The translations under genes and the position numbers were made by a program. DNA of 64,000 nucleotides from Limanda limanda (taxonomy: Eukaryota > Chordata > Actinopteri > Pleuronectiformes > Pleuronectidae): contig NC_083656.1 in assembly GCF_963576545.1 (NCBI RefSeq), positions 6,886,311 to 6,950,310 of the forward strand. Reading direction: 5' to 3'. The notes under the pieces are model-generated. The model saw nothing but the letters and a program-made list of their open reading frames with translations, did not search any database and was not told the origin of the DNA. Positions 1 to 11,569 of this stretch are shown in pieces (position 1 is the first letter of the stretch; every line of letters starts with the position of its first letter).

Positions 1-3000
1 AGAGTAGCGATAGGGGATGTGTCCCATGTCCTGAATGCTAACATGGAGGAGGAGGGGTTTATCACATGCACTTTATATAAAGTCTGTGCTGTGGACTTGC
101 AGCTGTTCCTGCTCCAGATGAAGTATTACAAAAGTACTTTTAAGAAGATAATAGGAACACAGAGGGGAGCATGAATATCGGGATGAGTATTGTCAGGTTA
201 TTATCAGCGCCGTGGTGTGTTTTTTTGATGTCGTCTTCAGGGCTTTCGGAGATAATTTGCCACCTCGGCTGCACATTACTCCGACTGCGGCGCTGATGAA
301 GCCACAATGCCCTCTGACTTCAAATGGAGTTCGCGGCAGCGGCGCTGTGACCGAGAGGCAGCGAGCGACTCCTTCTTTCTCTCCACCTGCACATCCTCCT
401 GTGGATGTTTTCTTCTCGGGCGATCAAGGTCAACACGTAATCCTTCAGAGGTGATAGACTCACTGTTTAAGACCAGCATCGCTAATGAGCTCTATAAGAA
501 TGCACCAACGCAGAGCGGTGTTATTAGATGCAATTTCTCCCGTGCTAATTTGTCTTCGCAACCCATTTGCAGTAATATGGAACCAGACGGATAATTTATC
601 CTGATTCATTGATTGTAATTTGGGGTATAATTATCATAATATACCACCAGGAGGGAGAAGACGACGTCACCGCTCATGGCCTCAGGAATCACACAAACTG
701 CTGCTGCCAGTTTGGTTTGTCTTCTTCGCTGCTTTTCTTTATTTTGTGACGGATCTGTGCGTTAATAGCGAGTCCAGATGATCTCTGCAGCGATACGCGC
801 CGCACATTAGCGTCGCATTAGCTAAAGCGCTGTGAAGTACAGCGGACACCAGCCCAGCCGTAAACATGCGTCCGTTTACTCCGGGGGGGAAACTCGTAAA
901 AGCTCTTCAGAACGGGATGAGTGCCTCTACCTCATATTCAACAGTGGCCGATGTACTTTAACGCCATTATCTCCATTACTTACAGAGCAAATACAACGGA
1001 GAATAACCAGCAACTGGAGAAATAAATTTGAATCTTTCGAATGCATATTTAATGAGTGGGGCTGCTTTAGTGCTTTGTTGATTTTTGCCACAGCAATGGC
1101 CTTTGATTTGGATTTGGAGTGCAGGAGAGGACGCGCAGAGGGAAACGAGACACAAATTAATTAACGCTTCCTGTTATTGTTATTTTTGCTGAAAAATACT
1201 GTAAGTACCTGTTGTTTTGCTTGAGGAAAGCCTGAATACACATATGTGCAAGGAGGCATGGAAGCAGTGACAAGCAGATATGGACTCATAGACTTACAAA
1301 TTAAATGCAGTGTATAGAGGGGTTTTATATATTTAATAAGGACGCACAATATCCACAATATCCAGCTGGAGTTTGCAGCCCGAAACGTCCAATCTCCTCC
1401 TGATGAAAAGCATCTCTTACAAATTTCTAATCAACTATATCACCTATTAAATAACACCAGCATAATTAGTTTTCGTTATTTGCAAACACTCATCTGCAGA
1501 TATGATGATTTACGATTTGCAGATATGATCTCAGTCTGTCCTCGGCGTGAGTATTTCCGTGCACAACATGCCTCCGTTTAATTTTTTTTTTTCCACTTCC
1601 ATGAAAGGTCTTTTGTTCTTCGTCGCAATTTATTAACAAACCATTCATCAAACGTGACATTTTTGGCTTCGTGTGCTTCTGACTGTTTCCACGGTGCCGA
1701 TACCACACTTGGGCTCGTCTTGGCAGTGCCCGTCTCCATCTGCCTTTTTCTTTCTCCCTTCTCTTTTTCTGCATTTAAGACTATATTTAAAAAGGATGGC
1801 ATGAATCTTTAATCCTGGGGGTCCAGAGGATTATTCTTTGCCAGGGGAGTCTGGAGGAGAGACTGAGAGGTGCAGTTGACTGAGTACCTAATTGTGTCCT
1901 CATTGACTTACTGTAATATCATAGCTCACGTTACAGGTTGCTAGAAGCTCCACAATGCAGGTTTTTTTCTAAGCTGATGAGGAGAGGTGTGCATCTCAGC
2001 TCATCAGTATCAGAATCATCGTGTTATCTGTGATATGATTGTTGTGTTAAAACTGCCTCTTTTTCAAAACCCAGTGTGTTTCATTTTCCCTGCATGAGCA
2101 TTTGCCATGCGTCCTCTTTACGCCTGCCAAAAAAATATTTGAATTGGAAATGACTCAAACTACTGTTTCACGCAGCACTCATCTCGAGATGCAGTCTGTG
2201 CACGAGCAAACAGATCAAATAATCATGAAAAGGGAGAAAGAGAAAGCAGGACAGGAAAAGTTGGAACGAGTGATTTGTCTCGACCACAGCGTGTGAACCA
2301 ATCAAAGACAGAGAAGTCGCTTTGGTCACTGGTTACCTCTGTGTTTGTCTTCTGTCTCTCTGGGTCTATCTTTTACATTAGTCTAAAAGAATGCAGACGA
2401 TTAATCACAACCCAGAGAAGGAGGTGCAACATGTGAGCACTCGACAAGACAGACAAAACACACAGCATCGGATGCATTCTGAATTTCAAGCTTCGTGGTC
2501 TCTCCTCTCTTCTGCCTTGACGCCACATTTAGCTTTTTCTCCCTGCCGCCCTCCATCTTCCTCTGAGACGCTGCAGAAACGCAACATCAACATGCATCGC
2601 CATCCGAGCCGCGGCGTAAGAGGACGATTCGGCCGCGTGGACCAGAGAGGAGCTTCCTGTCAGCGCGGTTGATTAAAATTCCTGGGAACCAAGAATGCAG
2701 GGTGTGATGTACGACGAGCAGGTGGTGTGGGTTTAATATGCATGAGCGGCGGCTCCTGCATCTGCAGATTGGCAGTCACTGGGCTCGCCTGTCCGCTCTC
2801 CTGGCAGCTCTCTTGGCATATGGAGCCACTGAGGGCATACATGAGCATAGCAGGGGGGCTGGTCTCAGCACCCACCAATAACAATTCACCCTTTTGGTGA
2901 CTCCAGGGACCAGAGAGAGAGAAGCCGGCTCCTTGTGGCCGAGATGAGGGAGAAGGGGAGCGGGTTTTTTGTGTCGTATATTTTATTGATTTCATACAAA

Positions 3001-3264
3001 CAGAAGGGAACATCAAAAGGGAGAGGGATTAACGGAGCTGGTGTAAAAAATTGACTAGGGAGGGGTTTGGGACTTGTGCTTACTGGAGGGAAGATGTGAT
3101 TAGCCCCGGCACCGTCTCATCTGGTGATTCTGTTGATATGAAAAAGCAAGAGCAGTCCAGAGGGGGGGGGACGTCAGCTGAGCTCGTGCTGTCTTACATT
3201 GTGTATCAGACACACACACAGACGGTGCCTGGAAGAGGTGCATCTGTGCTCAGGCCTGTTTGCT
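1..3264. other. Non-coding stretch, no gene recognised
   Basis: I see no exon, RNA gene or repeat family that I can name here. Open frames reach about 119 codons, overlap on both strands and resemble no known domain. A TATAAA-like string lies near 74-80 but nothing downstream supports a promoter. Around 2,600-2,650 the DNA is locally rich in CpG. The stretch ends at the edge of a dispersed repeat. Confidence 0.6.
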
Positions 3265-3615
3265 GCCTCTGCCAGGGAGGTTATGTTTTCAACCTCTGTC
3301 TGTTTGTTTGTTTGTTTGCAAGATTACACAAAAAAATAAATCTGATTTCCACAAAACCCGGTGGAAGGAAGCGAGAAATAAACCATTCAATGTCGGCAAG
3401 GGGGTCCTGATCCAAGGGGCAGATCCAGGATTTAGTTTTTCCCCACTGTCTTTACCATTTAAATGATTGAGAACATTTCAGTTTTCCATATTTTAACATT
3501 TTTCCACAGGGAATAACTGTCGGATCACGATTAAAACAATCAGGCATATTTAGGAGAGCGATTTCCATGAGTGGGTGCAGCTTGATTGTAGGATTGTGGG
3601 ACTGAATGCACTTTA
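3265..3615 (+). repeat. Dispersed fish repeat, copy A
   Basis: This copy starts with CCTCTGCCAGGGAGGTTATG, runs into a short TTTG array (about 3298-3318), then an ACACAAAAA segment, a TTTCCACAAAACC segment and a GGAATAACTGTCGGATCACG segment, and ends near GACTGAATGCACTTTAT. The same order of segments occurs in copy B (41180) and, inverted, in copy C (61240). The copies are well diverged, so the element is old. No protein is encoded. It has the look of an abundant non-autonomous element of fish genomes. I recognise the type but cannot name the family with certainty. Confidence 0.75.
3298..3318. repeat. (TTTG)n microsatellite
   Basis: Short tetranucleotide array inside repeat copy A. The corresponding place in copy C, inverted, holds a degenerate CAAA-rich run, so the array seems to belong to the parent element and was not gained locally. 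Confidence 0.85.
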
Positions 3616-4062
3616 TCTACCAAGTGTCATTCTTTGTATTTTGGTGAGTGTCTGCTGCTGCAGCTGGAGGAGAAGCACAGCAGGGGGTTGTGTGGCTGTC
3701 ACTCCACTATTACACTGTGATTTTGATGTCATGTTTTGGTCGTGTGCCCCCCCTATGGAGGTCAGCAGGTCACCTGACACGTTGGTGGAGCCACACTCCT
3801 ACAGCCTCTGACACAAACCCCCTTTCATTCAAACTGCTGCCTTTGTGTTGCAGGTTTTCTTTCCTTACATTCACTCTTCAACCAGCAGCTACTTCTAATG
3901 GTGCAGATAAGGTAAATAAGTTACATTGCAATTACAGCATTAATACCAGGGACGATCAATACCTACTTGCTTCTCTCATTAGCGCTGGAGCCAGGATCGG
4001 CTGCAGCGAGATGGAATGGGCCCAGTGGCACTTTTCTAAGGGATCACTGCAGAAGCTGTGCA
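3616..4062. other. Non-coding stretch
   Basis: There is no gene or repeat I recognise. A 142-codon open frame crosses the stretch, but it starts inside repeat copy A's flank, has no domain and looks like a chance frame. It ends at the start of the tandem duplication. Confidence 0.5.
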
Positions 4063-4773
4063 CCCAGAGAATTTAACGTATTTTAAGGATTAAGACATTT
4101 ATATTACAAGTTATATTTTCTTTAGTTTCACAAAGTAATAGAACTGGTGGAGAGTTATAAAATTAAAATGGCTTAACTCACTTTTTAATTCAATATTTGA
4201 CTGGCTAAAAGTGAGTTTTTGCTTTGTCATATGTTGTTTGCCCCGGAGGTTGTAGTAGAATCAAGCAAAGTCAATAAAAAGAAACAAAATGAGAGACCCC
4301 CTTACCCCTTTGTCTTACCTGGATTTCTCCAGGTAAGACATTTTACTGAAGAAATGTGACGTATTATATCTTTAAGTTCGAGTGAAAGGAGGCGTCAACA
4401 AAACAATTAAAATGTTATCAAACCAACTTAAATTCACATTAACATCCGCCTCGGAGCGCCCAGAGACGTATTTTAAGGATTAAAACATTTATATTACAAG
4501 TTATATTTTTTTATATTTTCCCTCAGTAAGAGAACTGGTCGAGAGTTATAAAATCAAAATGGTTTAACTCACATATTAATTCAATATTTGAGTGGCTAAG
4601 AGTGAGTTTTTGCTTTGTCATATGTTGTTTGCCTTTCTCCAGGTTCCACATTTTTACTGAAGAACTGTGACGTATTATATCTTTAAGTTCAAGTGAAGGG
4701 AGGCGTCAACAAAACAATTCAAGTGTTAACAAACCAACTTAACTTCACATTAACATCCGCCTCCGAGAGCCAG
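4063..4773. repeat. Local tandem duplication, two diverged copies
   Basis: Copy 1 (about 4063-4458) and copy 2 (about 4459-4773) both begin with CCCAGAGA next to ACGTATTTTAAGGATTAA. Both continue through matching blocks such as AGTGAGTTTTTGCTTTGTCA and GACGTATTATATCTTTAAGT, and both end near CACATTAACATCCGCCTC. By eye roughly nine in ten positions agree. Copy 1 carries about 80 bases (4244-4323) that copy 2 lacks. No open frame is preserved in both copies, so the duplicated unit is unlikely to be coding. Confidence 0.92.
4311..4340. repeat. 13-bp perfect hairpin at indel edge
   Basis: Arms TGTCTTACCTGGA and TCCAGGTAAGACA are exact reverse complements around a TTTC loop. The left arm lies at the end of the 80-base segment found only in copy 1 of the tandem duplication. 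The TCCAGG start of the right arm is present in both copies. This suggests a fold-back or template-switch event at the indel boundary. Confidence 0.85.
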
Positions 4774-5720
4774 TGAAGTGGAACAATCTATAGAAGGTGC
4801 AATCTGTTTCACTGAAGGTTAATAACAGAGTCCACACCTGCATTCAGTCATTTATAGACAAATCCGTAAACACAATGAATGGACTAATTGGATTACATTA
4901 ATGATAACTAGCTCGGAAAAACTCACCAGGGGACGACAGTTAATCCCAATTATAAATCCCACTCACTGTGCATCCCGTGGACGAAGCCGAGCCCCGATGA
5001 TTTCCCTCATCACCCCACTCGGCTCGATATAGCCAGCGGTATCTTTGGGGTTTGCTTCCTGTCTCCGCCCACCCACAATGATACAGAAAACGCGCCCTGG
5101 CTTTATCGCCCCCAAAGCTCGACAAAAATAAACCCGGATAGAAACACGCAGCCACACACACCCGCGTTGGGAGTGGCGGCAACAGGATTACACGCCCTTC
5201 AGAATGCTCACTCTCCGAAGGAAGACAGAGCTCTGATCCAATAATGGTGACGTGCAGAAACAAGGAAGAGGTTGCCGGGCGGCCTCCCTCTGACATCTCT
5301 GAGATAAGGTGGCGCTTTTAAACGGATTTAGCAAAAAAAGATAAGTGGAAGGGGGGGTTGGGTTTGTTAGTGACAACAAGTTTGTGAGGAGTATTAAATT
5401 GATGTTGCAGGTTTTATAAGCACAGATGCACCTGAAGCAGACAAACACAAAATGTGGTGCATGTCCAATCGTGCAAAAATGCCAGAGCGGCACCGACGCT
5501 ACATCAGCGAAATACTGTTAAGCCCCACCCGCTCTCCTCCGGCCTTAAGGGCGTGTCCGATGTATAATTCAAGCCAAATCATGGTTTGTTTGTCTCCTCA
5601 CCACCTGCTGCGTTTATGTGCACGAGTTTGTGAGAAAAGACCAACGCCGTCTGTGTGCGTTTGTGTTCAGAGCTGAGCCGGGAAGAGAGTGGTGAGTGTA
5701 GAGGAGTGACCTCGTTCTCC
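4774..5720. other. Non-coding stretch
   Basis: Nothing recognisable as a gene, RNA or named repeat. The overlapping minus-strand frames around 4940-5300 are shadows of a GC-richer patch and have no domain. Confidence 0.5.
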
Positions 5721-5750
5721 GACACACACACACAAACACACACACACACA
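5721..5750. repeat. (CA)n microsatellite, interrupted
   Basis: CA dinucleotides broken once by an extra AA. It explains the Val/Cys-rich minus-strand frame that crosses it. Confidence 0.95.
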
Positions 5751-6639
5751 ACAGCACAAACAAGCCTATTTTAGTATGTTTTTCTTTCACTTTTTTCCCC
5801 AAAGTTTTCCGTAATTAAAACAAACGCACACATCGAGCAGCGCTGAAAAATGTCAGTTTTAATTGCGAGCTTCAAACCGGCCAGCATGATCAATGGGGTT
5901 TGATGTTAATGCGAGTCGCCCTGCACGAGTGTGTGACGTGATTAATGGCGATGATTTCTCCTGTCACGCCGGAGCCGTTAAAATCCCCTGAAAACATATC
6001 GCTCCCCCCCCAAAATGTTCTTCTCCATTCTCCTCTATGGCCTCCATCAAAGGACGTACGAAAACATTAAACCTGACGGACAAAATGTTGTGCGTTGAAT
6101 GATGGTCGTGTTTCTCAGAAAGTGGTTCTCTCCGGTGCCTGGCATTCCCTTACAGACATATTAATCAAAGAAGAATCGCTCGGAGCCATTTGGGGATGAA
6201 TACAACACAGTCCCCCTCGTTGCTCCACACAACAACACCGCCGCTTCTTGATATGTCACACTCAGTGAACGCCGGGGGCAAATATATTTTACCGACTGGA
6301 TGTTTGTTTCCAAATTACTGCAAAAGACCTCTTGAGGAAACAAAAGGTAGAGAATTCCGGCTGCATGGAAGAAGAGGGAAAATGCAAGTATCTCTATATT
6401 TGTTTGTTTCCATTGAATTTGGCACGTTAGGGACAGAAGATTCTGCACATTGCTCAGAGATAAGCACTTAAAAAGAAGCTCAAGATCAAGTTCTTCTGAA
6501 TGGTAAACAAACGGCTTCATTGGAGAGCGGCTCCTGATGAATCAATGCAGCAAGTGACGGCTGTTTGCAGCAACAGTTGCTCCAGACGTCTGAACTATGG
6601 TCACATAAAGAGAAAAGAGCCTCTTTAGCAAAGTGAGAA
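5751..6639. other. Non-coding stretch
   Basis: No gene, RNA or named repeat recognised. Overlapping short frames on both strands near 6160-6520 are not supported by any domain. Confidence 0.5.
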
Positions 6640-7010
6640 ACATTAGTACAGCAATATGACACGACGTAATTAGATTTTCATAATGGGATTCCAGCATTTA
6701 TACTCGCACAAGTAAAGATATGAGGATTTTGATAAAAGCATTTTGACATTAGAGTCAATCGGCATCATTAATTCGAGCATAGTGATGCCAATTCCAGCCC
6801 TAGCCCTCATCCTAATAGTATTGTCATATAACTGATGTAACAGCCACACCGGCCATTACACTGCAATGGCCATGTCTTCGTATACTCTACTATAATACGA
6901 TGTAATTATGATGAATCAGACTGCATTAGAATAGAAAGAAGAGAAATACAATGAACAATTTGTAATTCCTAACATTTGAGTTTCAAATAGTCCGAATCAC
7001 GATCTCTGAG
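6640..7010. promoter_or_regulatory. Candidate conserved non-coding element
   Basis: The stretch is free of simple repeats and long open frames. It has evenly mixed composition and several homeodomain-type cores, for example TAATTAG at 6667-6673, ATTAATTC near 6768 and TGTAATTATGATGAATCA near 6901. This texture is typical of vertebrate conserved enhancers in gene deserts. The call is an inference from texture only, since no alignment was possible. Confidence 0.25.
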
Positions 7011-8073
7011 CCCATCGGCAAAAGTGTGACAACCAACAAGGCTCTGGGGGCAACGGATCATATTTTGGCTCTTCTGCATAATCACACAGAATCTGGTAAA
7101 CAGATTTACGAATGATTGAATTAGTGAGACCTAGAGCACATTATTTCTTCATGCAATCATTAGTGATGTCAGGTAAAATGCTCAGGCTGAATATAGCAAC
7201 CTCACCATTGTCACTATTGACAAATCGGAAAAGGCATAGGAAGCCAGAAATGACAAATTGCGCGGCGTACCTTAATCCGGTTACGGCACAACAGCGGCTC
7301 ACATTAACGCCCTCACTGCAATTTCAAGTGGCAGCTCACTGATCTTCCCTTTGTGCCTCCAGACCAAAAAGCAACAATTGTCACGGAGAGAAAACCCCTT
7401 CTCATAAATAAGCTGTCGAAAAGTGATGCTGATTTTGGTTAATGGTTTCTGTGGCCTTATTGACTTGACTGGGTGACTGCTCTCTCCGCCGTGACACCCC
7501 CCCGACCAGCCTGCAGTCCTCACTCCTGACAGATGTGTCCCGGTGAAAATTGGGGACTTCTGCCAGGACCTCAGCTTGTCATGTTTGCTATTTTCATTCC
7601 AGTGGAGGGGAAAAGGTCAAGTGCCACAACCGTGCGCCGCGTTCAGCTCACAGCCACGAGCTGGCAGGCCTGGGATCAGCGATCTGCAATCACCTTCCAA
7701 GATGACACAGATGTTTTATTTAACGGATCACTGGCGGTGATCTAATGACAGTGATAGATGTGGGAGGGAGAAAACAGAACCTAAAAAAACAAGACGACTG
7801 TGGCATCATCCAAACAAATGCAGTGGTTGGGCTTATGCATCTCATTTGGAGACGGATCCATGCAACGAAACAAATCAGCCGCACGCCATCTCAGCGAAAA
7901 CAAGAGTGGGTGGAAGTCGATTCCTCGTCTTCCAGCGATCCAAATCCTGATCTGTTCATTTCCAGTGGCATCAGAGAACCTGAAGTCTGTGGTGTTTGGA
8001 GCAGAGTGAACATTTAGGGAGCGGGCGGCGGATTAGTGTCCTGCTTTGAGGGGACAAATGTCTGCTGATGGAC
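7011..8073. other. Non-coding stretch
   Basis: No gene recognised. The segment around 7330-7470 has the same unique, repeat-free texture as the candidate conserved elements, but I cannot show constraint. Overlapping plus-strand frames at 7533-8017 look like chance frames. Confidence 0.45.
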
Positions 8074-8320
8074 ACGTGCTGGAATCATCCATCCTGGGGG
8101 ACTGACACTCGGACCACCGGCAAATTAAGTCAAGATTTGTTAAGGGTGCTTTTGTCTCTTAGTTGCTTCAGCTTGAAATGAACGTTGATATTATTATTAC
8201 TCATGTGATCACATAACTGGTGCAGATCAGGTCATCAAGGCTCAAATGATGGTTGCCACGATGGATATGGAAATAAAAGGTGATGCTAAAAAAAAAAAAA
8301 AAATGTCTACAAATTTAAAT
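8074..8320. repeat. Duplicated segment, copy 1
   Basis: It shares with copy 2 (8607 onward) the blocks ACGTGCTGGAATCATCCATC, GGACCACCGGCAAAT, TTGCTTCAGCTTGAAATGAA and CGATGGATATGGAAAT in the same order and orientation. Copy 1 has a 16-base A run (8288-8303) near its end. Homology seems to continue weakly past the run (TGTCTACAAATTT against TTTCTACAATTTG), so the A run need not be a retroposition tail. No open frame is shared. Confidence 0.9.
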
Positions 8321-8539
8321 TGTTTTAAATACACATTAACATGAATCCAGCATATTGGCAGCGAACGAATGAATGGAGGCAGAAGACGTCATCTTTCATT
8401 CAGCGACACACAATAATAAAGACATGGATATATGAACCTGTGTATTATTTGAGTAGCTTAGTATTGAATGCACAATAACAGGGTAGCTATGTTTCTACTT
8501 GGCACTAGGCCCAGTTTAATATAAAACACAATTTTTTTA

Positions 8540-8606
8540 CAATATATATATAGTAGGGGGTCCCTGCTTCATCTCTCCATCAGTTTGGGGGTCCTTGAAC
8601 TGAAAA
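8540..8606. repeat. Possible dispersed repeat fragment
   Basis: The string TAGGGGGTCCCTGCTTCATC followed by CAGTTTGGGGGTCCTTGAAC resembles a short fragment I associate with repeated 3' sequences in fish genomes. It abuts copy 2 of the local duplication exactly, so it may mark a break point. Recognition is from memory and weak. Confidence 0.35.
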
Positions 8607-8830
8607 ACGTGCTGGAATCATCCATCCTGAGGGACTGATACCCGGACCACCGGCAAATGATGTAAAGATTTGTTCTGGCTCTGTTGCTTCAGCTTGAAAT
8701 GAACGTTGTTGTTACTATTGCTCATGTGATACATTAACTGGATCAGGTCATGAAGGTTAAAATGACGGTTGACACGATGGATATGGAAATCGAAGGTGTA
8801 GCCCTCGGTAGACTTTCTACAATTTGCAAG
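8607..8830. repeat. Duplicated segment, copy 2
   Basis: Direct-orientation partner of the segment beginning at 8074, lying about 530 bases downstream. Substitutions and small indels are spread along its length, so the duplication is not recent. The spacer between copies holds a possible repeat fragment and an AT-rich run with ATATATATATAG. Confidence 0.9.
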
Positions 8831-10614
8831 CCTCTATAGCACAACAGCATTAAAAATATATGTATATCCTCTTGATGCCGCCCAATGCTGCCATCTATGT
8901 CCGCCGTCCACAGCTCAGCATAAGTAAGACAGAGGATCTGGTCGAGGATTTTTTCCAAAGGAGCCACTGACACATGTCACCGCCGAGCATGAGGAAGAGG
9001 CGACGCCGCACATAAATAACCCACTGGTCAGGCTGACTGGGCTGATAACATGGAAGCACTAGAAGGCAGAGGGCAGAGACGGATGTTCTGCTCGGGCGGC
9101 TCCGGCCTGTGGGCGTGTGCTCGACACTTAGGGTCCGTCAATCACTGGCAGCCCGCCCCCCCCCCGCTCCGCTCTCTGCACCCATGTACGAGGCATGTGG
9201 CGTGAAATTTGATGCCACTGGAAAGGTGCAATATCCTGGCTTTACTGGACAATAAAAAATAAAGGTTGGGTATAAGTCTGAATATGTTTTTTGTTTGTTG
9301 CAAACACAAGAGAATATCAGGTGCTCATTTGTGGAGACAGCAGACCAGACTCAGACTCGGCCAATTAACCCGGGTGCTTTCACTGCCCTTATGAACTATT
9401 CAAGATATTTTTTCTTTGTTAGAGTTCTCCCAATTTATCCGTTAGCACAAAACTCAAAAGTCTCCTTTCGCAAAAGGAATTTTGATTGGACACGTATTTT
9501 TCTTCTCTTTTTGATCTTAGTAAAAAATACAGCAGCAGAGTTCAAACCATGTTTGCAAGCTGTTAGAGAAAGGACCATCATTTAGATTCCTCATGCACAT
9601 TCAACTAACGCACCAATCTCCGATTATTTTATATTACGATTCCGGCAACTGAGACAATTATATTTTCATTTAATTGTTCCTGTTTTACCTAAAAAATGTG
9701 TGTCTGTCCTCCCGTATTTAACAAATTCTCTCCCTTATTAATATCATCTTCCGTGCACACTAGAAGTTAACACTTCTTTTTCACGTTTTTCAGATTTTTA
9801 TTGTTATTTCTTTGGTCTGACTCGAGCAGGCTAAATAAAGAAGTGAAAAGGCGCCGCATGATGAGCCCTCTAGCAGACGCTGTAACTGGCATATCATATT
9901 TGATTCATAAGGTGGCTGACCAATCGGTGCGAGCGAAAAAAAGTGCCACCATGCATAAATGTCATTACATCAGCCTCGCTACATTACTGGAGATGTTAAC
10001 ACAGAACTCTGCCTGACAGGGTTTCTGCACACGCTGTCGTGGAAATGTCAGTGTGGGCCGGCGCAGGGAAAAGCAGCAGTGGAGAGAACAGCTGTCCACA
10101 TCTGGAGGTGAACGTAACCCCAATTAGCATTTCTTCTGTGGAGCTTTGAGATGGATGTGTGATGAATAGAATGAAACACGTATCTGACCTAATAATAGTC
10201 ACTACCTTTACGTGTCGCCACTTAAAAATGTCCTGGTTATCTGCTCGAGAGAGTAAATGCTCTTGTGACAAGCTAACAGCCTGAACGTGACATTATGAGT
10301 CACCAGCGACAGCACGTGTTTGAGCGATACGCATTACGTTGAGCGTGATGTTTGAAATAAACGTGGCTAACGAAACGTACGACTGCTGGAGTGAGTGAAG
10401 GAATCACGCTGACGCCCGGGCGCTGAATCAACGGAACGGCGTTTACATCTTTGCTCCCGGCTGTTTTTACAATTCAGCACATACCTGTCAGGGCCCACAC
10501 GCGGTTTCTAAATCACAGAGAATGCAGCGGCTCTAAGTGAACCGGGACCCGGTGCGTGCAAACAGGGGGGGGGGCGGCCTGGCCCTCCGCAGCCATCAAT
10601 TCACAGCAGCCTGC
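8831..10614. other. Non-coding stretch with G/C runs
   Basis: No gene recognised. It contains a 10-base C run (9156-9165) and a 10-base G run (10565-10574). The part from 9840 to 10330 is repeat-free and conserved-element-like in texture but unproven. Confidence 0.45.
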
Positions 10615-10660
10615 CTCTCTCTCTCTCTGTCTCTCTCTCCCTCTCCCTCTCCCTTCCCCT
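10615..10660. repeat. (CT)n and CCCTCT-rich tract
   Basis: CT dinucleotides pass into CCCTCT units. It explains the serine/leucine/proline-rich frame that crosses it, so that frame is not a protein. Confidence 0.92.
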
Positions 10661-11321
10661 CTACCAGAATTAATTTCTCCCCAGAGCTGATAGGCTACGC
10701 TCTACTGCAGCCAATCCATATAATTAGGCCGTCAGCAATGTAAACCCCCGGCTCAGACTTGAAGTCCATTTCAGTATTAAGTGCAGACATGACAATGGCT
10801 TCATCCAATGTGAGTTTTCCCGGTGTGAATTTGATAAATGGTTCTTCCTCAGCCGTCCATGTGGCCGGTCACGACGCCCAGCTGTCTAATGCTCCTGCTC
10901 TGTTCCACTGGTTTCTCTTCCCAGGGCCGGGGGGGGGGGAATCACTCTCCTCTTCCACTGGGCAGAATGCTCCATGTGAACCCTCCTCCTTTGGGTTTTA
11001 CGACGCGTTTACTTTCTCGTTACTAATTAATCGTTTGGTTGTGTTTTAAATGAGCATTTCATATTTGAGCTGGACGCAGGGACCAAGGTGTCCAACCCCC
11101 TTCCGCTCTCTTACTCCCCTTTTCTCTTTTCCTCCCTCGGCCAATTACGTTGGGTTCTGACGGCTGATCTCCGTCCATGTGGCAACAGCTCTGTTAACCG
11201 CCGCCCTCCCGGAGAACTGCTGCATGACAGCCAGCGCGTCGGAATCACCATCAAAACGGTGAGGCGTGGAAAAGGGGAGGGCGGGAGATGAATTGACCGT
11301 GTGTGTATGGGTCGTGCACGT
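10661..11321. other. Non-coding stretch
   Basis: No gene recognised. It includes an 11-base G run at 10929-10939. Overlapping frames here differ only by reading register and none shows a domain. Confidence 0.45.
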
Positions 11322-11347
11322 ATGTGTGTGTGTGTGTGTGTGTGTGT
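11322..11347. repeat. (TG)n microsatellite
   Basis: Uninterrupted TG array followed at once by TTTTATTGGG and a G-rich tract. Confidence 0.95.
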
Positions 11348-11353
11348 TTTATT

Positions 11354-11374
11354 GGGTCGGGTGGGGGTGGCGGG
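11354..11374 (+). other. G-quadruplex-prone tract
   Basis: Four G runs are spaced as G3-N2-G3-N1-G5-N4-G3, which meets the usual motif of four runs of at least three G with loops of one to seven bases. It follows directly on the TG array. Confidence 0.7.
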
Positions 11375-11526
11375 AGGCGGACAGCGAGGAGAAAGGAAAA
11401 ATTAGCCAGAGAAAACAAAGTCAATGAGGCGTGAAGGAGGCTTCCCTCTCCTGTGTTCGCTGGAGGTGGGGCTGTGCCGCCTCACTCACTGCTCCCACCA
11501 CTAGGGGCAAAGGGAGGAAATGACAT

Positions 11527-11569
11527 GGGTGGGTAGGTGGGTGGACGGGGGGGGTTTGGACGGGTGGGG
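11527..11569 (+). other. G-quadruplex-prone tract
   Basis: Runs of GGG with short loops (GGGTGGGTAGGTGGGTGG, then a run of eight G, then GGG and GGGG). This is the second such tract within about 200 bases on the same strand. Confidence 0.75.

Noticed and set aside
70..85. TATA-like string TTTATATAAAG
   Set aside because: No downstream gene or start signal. A TATA-like string by itself is not evidence of a promoter.
8288..8303. A16 run as a retroposition tail
   Set aside because: Similarity between the two duplicated segments seems to continue past the run, so it looks internal and not terminal.
11497..11515. CTCF-like CCACTAGGGGCAA
   Set aside because: One G short of the core motif, so the match is weak.
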